NCBI GenBank assembly: GCA_900543165.1
Contig: UQQQ01000004.1
Span: 1-59,494 of the forward strand
Direction: 5' to 3'
DNA length: 59,494 bases
Source: an uncultured Dialister sp.
Lineage (GTDB): Bacteria; Bacillota; Negativicutes; Veillonellales; Dialisteraceae
The position numbers were made by a program, and so were the translations under genes. Numbering within the stretch: the stretch's first letter is position 1; every line of letters begins with the position of its first letter. The notes under the pieces were generated by a model. It did no database searches. It was not told the origin of the DNA and saw nothing but the letters and a program-made list of their open reading frames with translations. This document shows positions 55,399 through 59,494 of this stretch, in pieces.

Positions 55399-58320
55399 TT
55401 ATGATCTTTGGGTCTTGGCTATTCGAACACGTTCGACCGTCGGTTTGCCATCTTTATCTGTATGGACAGCATCAACAGTAAAACGTTCCAGTTCCGGTGC
55501 GAATTCCGCAAGCATCCGCTTCGAAAGAACGGCACCCTTTTCCATCGCTCTAAAAAGCATGGTCGCAAATTCATAACGCGTCATCGGACGCTCCCCCTCG
55601 TATTTTCCATCTGGATAGCCTGTAATGACGCCATTGGCTTTCAGGATAGAGATCTGTTCATAAGCCCAGTGATTCTGAGACACATCCGGGAAGAGTTGCA
55701 GCTTCGACGTATTCCACTTCCGGCCAGCATGGACATCCAGAAGTGCAGACTTGAGTGCCTCGACTTCCTTGCGAAGATCCTTGATTTCCTTCGCCATAGC
55801 GATTTTGGAAGTAGAAACATGATTTCCCTGCCCGAGCTTCACACTCACGCCCGCATTCACCATATTCTCTCCATTTCCGAAGCTGCCACCGACAGAGAAC
55901 ATCGTGTCTTCATTCGGGCGATAGTATGCACCGAGCGCCACGGCACTTGCACCACTGTAGTTGCCATAGCCTGCTGCAAAGTCCCACTTATCCTCCGGGT
56001 CGAAATCGAGCGGATGGAGTGCGGCGAGAGCAGCTGCCCCTGCACCGACCTTATTCACGCGATGATCGAGCTTGCCAAGCGCATTTCCCAAGCTAGAAAT
56101 GCTATTCGCATTATTGATGACCATCTGATTCGTGTTGTATAGCTGACCGCCATTGACTGCATCCTTGGAGTCTTTTTCGACCTTGCCGTCAGCCACATGA
56201 GTGACCTTGTTGCCATTGGCATTCAAACCGTCCTTGGTCACATAGGTCTTCTCACCGATGGAAAGGCCCTCATTCGTGATCTTGGTATCACCCGCGCTCA
56301 AGCCATCCTTAGTAAGAGTGACTTTGTCACCGACCTTGATGCCATTCGTATCCATCTTTGTTTCGCCCGTGGTGACGCTAGTAAGCTGCTGATTCTTGTT
56401 CAGGCTCAACGCATAGTCCTTGCCACCCGCTGCATTGGTTCCCTCTTGGATCTGGATATTTGCATCGGTAGTAGAAACACTGCTGTGCTGACCTGCTACA
56501 GCAGCTACGTCAGACAGTTTCTTGTCTAGCTTGCCGATCGCCGTTGTCGAGCTGTCTCCGTCTTCGATATCCCCCTTGGTGACAGCACTGTAATTCAGAT
56601 CTCCGACCTTATTGTCCAGATTATTGACTGCATCGACGACCGTCGTCTTGCTCCCATCTTTATTCTGAAGATCTTGGTGAATCTGGCCTATATTGCCCAC
56701 ATCAGAGGCTTTCGCTACATCGGTAATGGTGACCGCACCGATCGTCTTGCCAGTCTTATCGACGACATCCATCGCGACTTTGTTGTCTGTACCTACGCTG
56801 TATTCTCCTGCCTTGATGTGCGTATCTGTATTGCCTGCTGCGACAGCAGAGTTCAGCTGCGCTACATTGACAGCATCGGTATCCGCCGTACCTGCAGTCA
56901 CATTCTGAATTCTGCCGTCACTGGCAAAGGTATTCTTATTGACAGTCACATTTCCACCTGCGAAGCTGATCTTGCCGCCGCCTGCGCCACTGATGGACTG
57001 CAAATCTTTCTTCATGAAAAGACCTGTTTCATCGACCGTCAGATTTTCCTCTCCATCTTTGAGCTTCACATGGATCTTCTTATCAGTGATGGAGATGCCT
57101 TTCCCTGCGCTCAAAGAAGCGTCTGCGACCTGACTCTTCACATAGGCTACATTGGTGACCGAGTTCTCATCACTAGCATCTACACTCGTTACATATGCCT
57201 TTGCCGAAGTCACACTTTCCAGTCCTGTCAGGTTTTTGCTTAGCTCGACTTTCACCTGTTTGCCATTGTTGCTCACGCCGATATTGCTATCCCCTGTGAA
57301 GTCTACGGTATCGCCCGGTGCGACTTGGGTCTGATTGCCTCCATTGGTGGAAATATTCCAGCCTTTGGATGCGGCTTCAGCCGCTTTGTTTGCTTTGGAA
57401 TTGACCTGTTTTAATTGTGCTATATTGACCGCATCGGTATCTTCCGTACCGGCAGCAACGCCGGTGATCTGCCGAGTTTTAAGGTCATCAGAAAAACGCG
57501 TATCCCCTACTGAGATGGATCCCAATGTCGATTTCCAGACTGCGCTATCATTGACTGATTCCTTTCCTTCAGAGAAATCATATCCACTGACTCCGGCATC
57601 GGCATACACGTAAGAATACGATCCAAGTGCTACACCATCAGTCACATAATTGACGCTTTCCGCACCAAGAGCGATTCCTCTTGTTGCATCTACCTCAGAC
57701 TCATGGCCTATGGCGATCGCAGCATCGCTGTAAGCTTCCGAATCCTTCCCGATACTGATCGTGTACATGCTGTTTGCTTCGGCATTATCACCGATAGCTA
57801 CCGTGCTTACATCAGCGGCATCTGCATTTTTTCCGATGGCTATCGCATTTTCATAACGCGAAGAGGCCTGATCACCAATCGCTATGCTACTAACTGCGTC
57901 AGCCCAACTATCATCGCCGATAGAGATGGATTTCTCCTCCTTGGCCCAGGCATCACGCCCCAATGCAATGGCATTTCCCCCCTGCGGCCTATTATCGGCA
58001 TTTGTACTCTTCAGTGCCTTGGTATCACCTTCTCCTTCATAGACAATAGCATCGTCTGCTGCATTCACCGTGTAGATCTTGTCTCCGGTCGATGCATCCG
58101 TTGTCACGACCACGGTAGTATTCTTCCCAGCCTGTACCTTGACAGCCTCTGCAGAGGTGGATTGCAGCCCTAAGCCTCCTGTCAATACAGTAACCGCCAG
58201 CATAACGACACCCATACGAGAACGATTTCCCCCGCGGATATGCGAATTTGCGATTTCCGACACCACCGTATAACAATTTTTCACTTGACTCCATACCACC
58301 TTGTAAATGCGATTCATCAT
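55399..58320 (-). CDS. Trimeric autotransporter adhesin with C-terminal SLH domain
   Basis: 973 aa. ESPR-type start (MNRIYKVVWSQVKNCYTVVS) and signal (VVMLAVTVLTGGLGLQSTSA). YadA-like head repeats (AIALGRDAWAKEEKSISIGD, residues 110-250), stalk and neck parts (RQITGVAAGTEDTDAVNIAQ), and a YadA anchor near 750-830 (AGYGNYSGASAVALGAYYRP). Then a coiled coil and one SLH domain (LFPDVSQNHWAYEQISILKA, residues 876-935). SLH after the barrel would lie in the periplasm and could bind peptidoglycan, as SLH proteins of Negativicutes do. It overlaps the upstream zinc-knuckle gene by 4 bases. Confidence 0.93.
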   Translation of the reverse strand: MMNRIYKVVWSQVKNCYTVVSEIANSHIRGGNRSRMGVVMLAVTVLTGGLGLQSTSAEAVKVQAGKNTTVVVTTDASTGDKIYTVNAADDAIVYEGEGDTKALKSTNADNRPQGGNAIALGRDAWAKEEKSISIGDDSWADAVSSIAIGDQASSRYENAIAIGKNADAADVSTVAIGDNAEANSMYTISIGKDSEAYSDAAIAIGHESEVDATRGIALGAESVNYVTDGVALGSYSYVYADAGVSGYDFSEGKESVNDSAVWKSTLGSISVGDTRFSDDLKTRQITGVAAGTEDTDAVNIAQLKQVNSKANKAAEAASKGWNISTNGGNQTQVAPGDTVDFTGDSNIGVSNNGKQVKVELSKNLTGLESVTSAKAYVTSVDASDENSVTNVAYVKSQVADASLSAGKGISITDKKIHVKLKDGEENLTVDETGLFMKKDLQSISGAGGGKISFAGGNVTVNKNTFASDGRIQNVTAGTADTDAVNVAQLNSAVAAGNTDTHIKAGEYSVGTDNKVAMDVVDKTGKTIGAVTITDVAKASDVGNIGQIHQDLQNKDGSKTTVVDAVNNLDNKVGDLNYSAVTKGDIEDGDSSTTAIGKLDKKLSDVAAVAGQHSSVSTTDANIQIQEGTNAAGGKDYALSLNKNQQLTSVTTGETKMDTNGIKVGDKVTLTKDGLSAGDTKITNEGLSIGEKTYVTKDGLNANGNKVTHVADGKVEKDSKDAVNGGQLYNTNQMVINNANSISSLGNALGKLDHRVNKVGAGAAALAALHPLDFDPEDKWDFAAGYGNYSGASAVALGAYYRPNEDTMFSVGGSFGNGENMVNAGVSVKLGQGNHVSTSKIAMAKEIKDLRKEVEALKSALLDVHAGRKWNTSKLQLFPDVSQNHWAYEQISILKANGVITGYPDGKYEGERPMTRYEFATMLFRAMEKGAVLSKRMLAEFAPELERFTVDAVHTDKDGKPTVERVRIAKTQRS

Positions 58321-58772
58321 ATATCCCCTCTTTCTTTCACGACAGATTTTTCTCTATACAATTTCTCTTTGAGTCTAGTCATGGTTCTCTGCCTCTGATG
58401 GCTTGCCAGTCGGCACTCCTTGCTGCAGTAAAACCTTCGCCGATCCTTCGGATCATTGGTGACGACCTTCTTACCACAATACTGACAGTAAAAGATTCGC
58501 GAAAATGTCGTTTTTCCCTTTTCTGGATGCTTCCAGTACAGCCTTTCACACCTAGGAGAACAAAAACGGTATCGGTTATCCTTGGGATCCGTCACATTCA
58601 CCATCTCATCACAGTGCCTACATACAAAGGAACGCAGTATCATCGCATCCGGAGGGGCTTTCTCCTCCTTTCTTTTGTTATGGCGATTTGCCTGTATCCT
58701 ACATAAATCAGAACAATACCTCTGCCAGCTTGTTACTTTTTGAAATTCCTTACCACACCATTGGCAGAGCAT
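58317..58772 (-). CDS. Triple zinc-knuckle protein heading the adhesin operon
   Basis: 151 aa with three C-x2-C...C-x3-C knuckles: MLCQWCGKEFQKVTSWQRYC, FVCRHCDEMVNVTDPKDNRY with FCSPRCERLYWKH, and FYCQYCGKKVVTNDPKDRRR with FYCSKEC. It is a relative of the prophage protein 40901-41254. Translational overlap (ATGA) with the adhesin suggests coupled expression. It may regulate the operon or be a phage-derived gene adopted by the host; function not known. Confidence 0.72.
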   Translation of the reverse strand: MLCQWCGKEFQKVTSWQRYCSDLCRIQANRHNKRKEEKAPPDAMILRSFVCRHCDEMVNVTDPKDNRYRFCSPRCERLYWKHPEKGKTTFSRIFYCQYCGKKVVTNDPKDRRRFYCSKECRLASHQRQRTMTRLKEKLYREKSVVKERGDI

Positions 58773-58949
58773 CTTACATCCACCTCCTTCTCAGTCCAAA
58801 GGAAAGAACTGTATCTCATATGTCCTGCTTTCCTTCTTTTGCAAGCATTTCTGCTGGTCTTTTCTTATTTATCGAATAATCATAATAAAATGGTATTTGT
58901 GAGATGCTTCACCATAATGTATTTATATGCAATTTAACTTTTTTCTTAA

Positions 58950-58977
58950 AAAATACCACCCCCCCCCGTTTCGTCAA
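58950..58977 (-). promoter_or_regulatory. Adhesin operon promoter with G9 spacer tract
   Basis: On the minus strand TTGACG (58972-58977), a 16-base spacer that contains nine G in a row (58959-58967), and TGGTATTTT, an extended -10 (TATTTT at 58950-58955). The same TTGACG box is used in cassettes B and C. Gain or loss of G residues would change the spacer length and so promoter strength. It lies about 170 bases before the zinc-knuckle gene. Confidence 0.72.
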
Positions 58978-59171
58978 TTATGAATATAGATTTTATGCAT
59001 TCCTAAATTTTTAAAATAACATGTTTGTTTTTCCTTTTTTCTATCGCATATATTCCTGCTTCACACCAACCTCTCCATCTGAGCGGGAACGGAGCAAAAC
59101 GTCTCATACGAACCGACGCTTCACCGGCGTGCTTTTCTCCCGTCGCTTTGACTGCTCTTTTGTGCATGCAA

Positions 59172-59201
59172 AAAGACCGCTGAATCATCTCAGCGGTCTT
59201 T
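59172..59201. terminator. Orphan terminator hairpin
   Basis: AAAGACCGCTGA (59172-59183) and TCAGCGGTCTTT (59190-59201) are perfect 12-bp arms with A and T flanks. Probably serves a gene beyond the window. Confidence 0.7.
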
Positions 59202-59336
59202 CCGAGGAAATACTAATACAACAAATTGCCATGACCCACAAATTTTTATTGATGAGATTCCTCAATTTTCTCGGAAAAAAGATTGACAATACATGAGTGT
59301 CCCGAGTTAAAGAAACGTTCTTTCTTCACAAAACGC

Positions 59337-59494
59337 AAAAAGGGGCTGTGAAATAACGATCATCTCATTTTTGCGTTCAATCTGCTGCGGGGAACTTGCA
59401 GTTGCAGCTCTCATAGGAGTGACCGGGAAACCTTATCCTAGCTGTCTTTCATGCCATAGTCACCCTATCCGCCCCTGCGGGGCACCTTCCCCTA
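59337..59494. repeat. Interspersed 150-bp repeat, right copy (cut by window edge)
   Basis: Same orientation and about 90 percent identity with 7101-7250. Starts AAAAAGGGGCTGTGAAATAA, a word also found at the start of the terminator 7338-7387. Confidence 0.75.

Larger units (their letters stand above)
58773..59494. other. Gene-free right edge
   Basis: No convincing gene. It holds the adhesin promoter (58950-58977), a terminator hairpin (59172-59201) and the right copy of the 150-bp repeat. The ORFs that cross it cover these structures and show no family features. Confidence 0.6.

Noticed and set aside
54430..55399. Cobalamin riboswitch upstream of the cbi operon
   Set aside because: No B12-box-like sequence or matching structure seen near yajQ, cbiD or the cbiG-cbiF gap.
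59021..59296. 91-codon plus-strand ORF at the right edge
   Set aside because: It crosses a terminator hairpin, is of low complexity and has no family match by eye.

Overview
The window looks like a chromosomal piece from a diderm Firmicute of the class Negativicutes (Veillonellaceae, Dialister- or Megasphaera-like). The evidence is a trimeric autotransporter with an ESPR-type signal and an S-layer-homology (SLH) domain, an anaerobic cobalamin operon, a TrpXYZ-type ABC transporter and a classic rpsO. The genus is an inference. Intergenic DNA on the host side is full of small repeats: heptamer arrays followed by GCGGCGC/GCGCCGC stem-loops, a MITE-like element, and a 150-bp repeat that recurs at the right window edge.

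Layout. 1-7405 is host DNA: rpsO, an ABC importer with two substrate-binding proteins, and an acyltransferase. 7406-47733 is a complete-looking prophage of about 40 kb, inserted exactly at the 3' end of cbiC. A 21-bp core repeat that includes the cbiC stop codon is present at both ends (7406-7426 and 47713-47733). 47713-55042 is the cobalamin (cbi) operon headed by a yajQ-type gene. 55399-58772 is a trimeric autotransporter operon headed by a zinc-knuckle gene and driven by a promoter with a G9 tract in its spacer.

Prophage. It is a P2-like contractile-tail phage with a lambda-like head. From attR leftwards: integrase, an Abi_2 HEPN gene with its own downstream ncRNA, DinD, CI repressor (all plus strand), operators, Cro, then on the minus strand small early genes, Gp157, a Sak4-like ATPase, DUF669, a primase-helicase with a candidate iteron origin, RusA, an ArpU-like regulator, terminase, portal, a protease-capsid fusion, tail sheath and tube, a gpE/gpE' frameshift chaperone, tape measure, gpX, D, V, PAAR, U, W, J, I, tail fibre, lysis genes and an EcoRI-type methylase. 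The tape measure, one holin-like gene and one early gene carry apparent frameshift or nonsense lesions, so the prophage may be partly defective unless these are sequence errors.

Most interesting content. (1) Two inverted silent C-terminal tail-fibre cassettes share an 11-bp crossover motif with the active gene, giving a shufflon-like host-range switch. (2) An Abi_2 gene is followed by a strong, self-contained ncRNA unit, and the pair is flanked by a duplicated hairpin leader. (3) The adhesin operon has a homopolymer in its promoter spacer and is probably phase-variable. (4) Three separately promoted cassettes encode 31-42 aa hydrophobic peptides, each with an opposing promoter reading into its 3' end; they resemble type I toxin-antitoxin loci. 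(5) There is a moron on the opposite strand inside the tail operon, and an iteron-flanked candidate origin.
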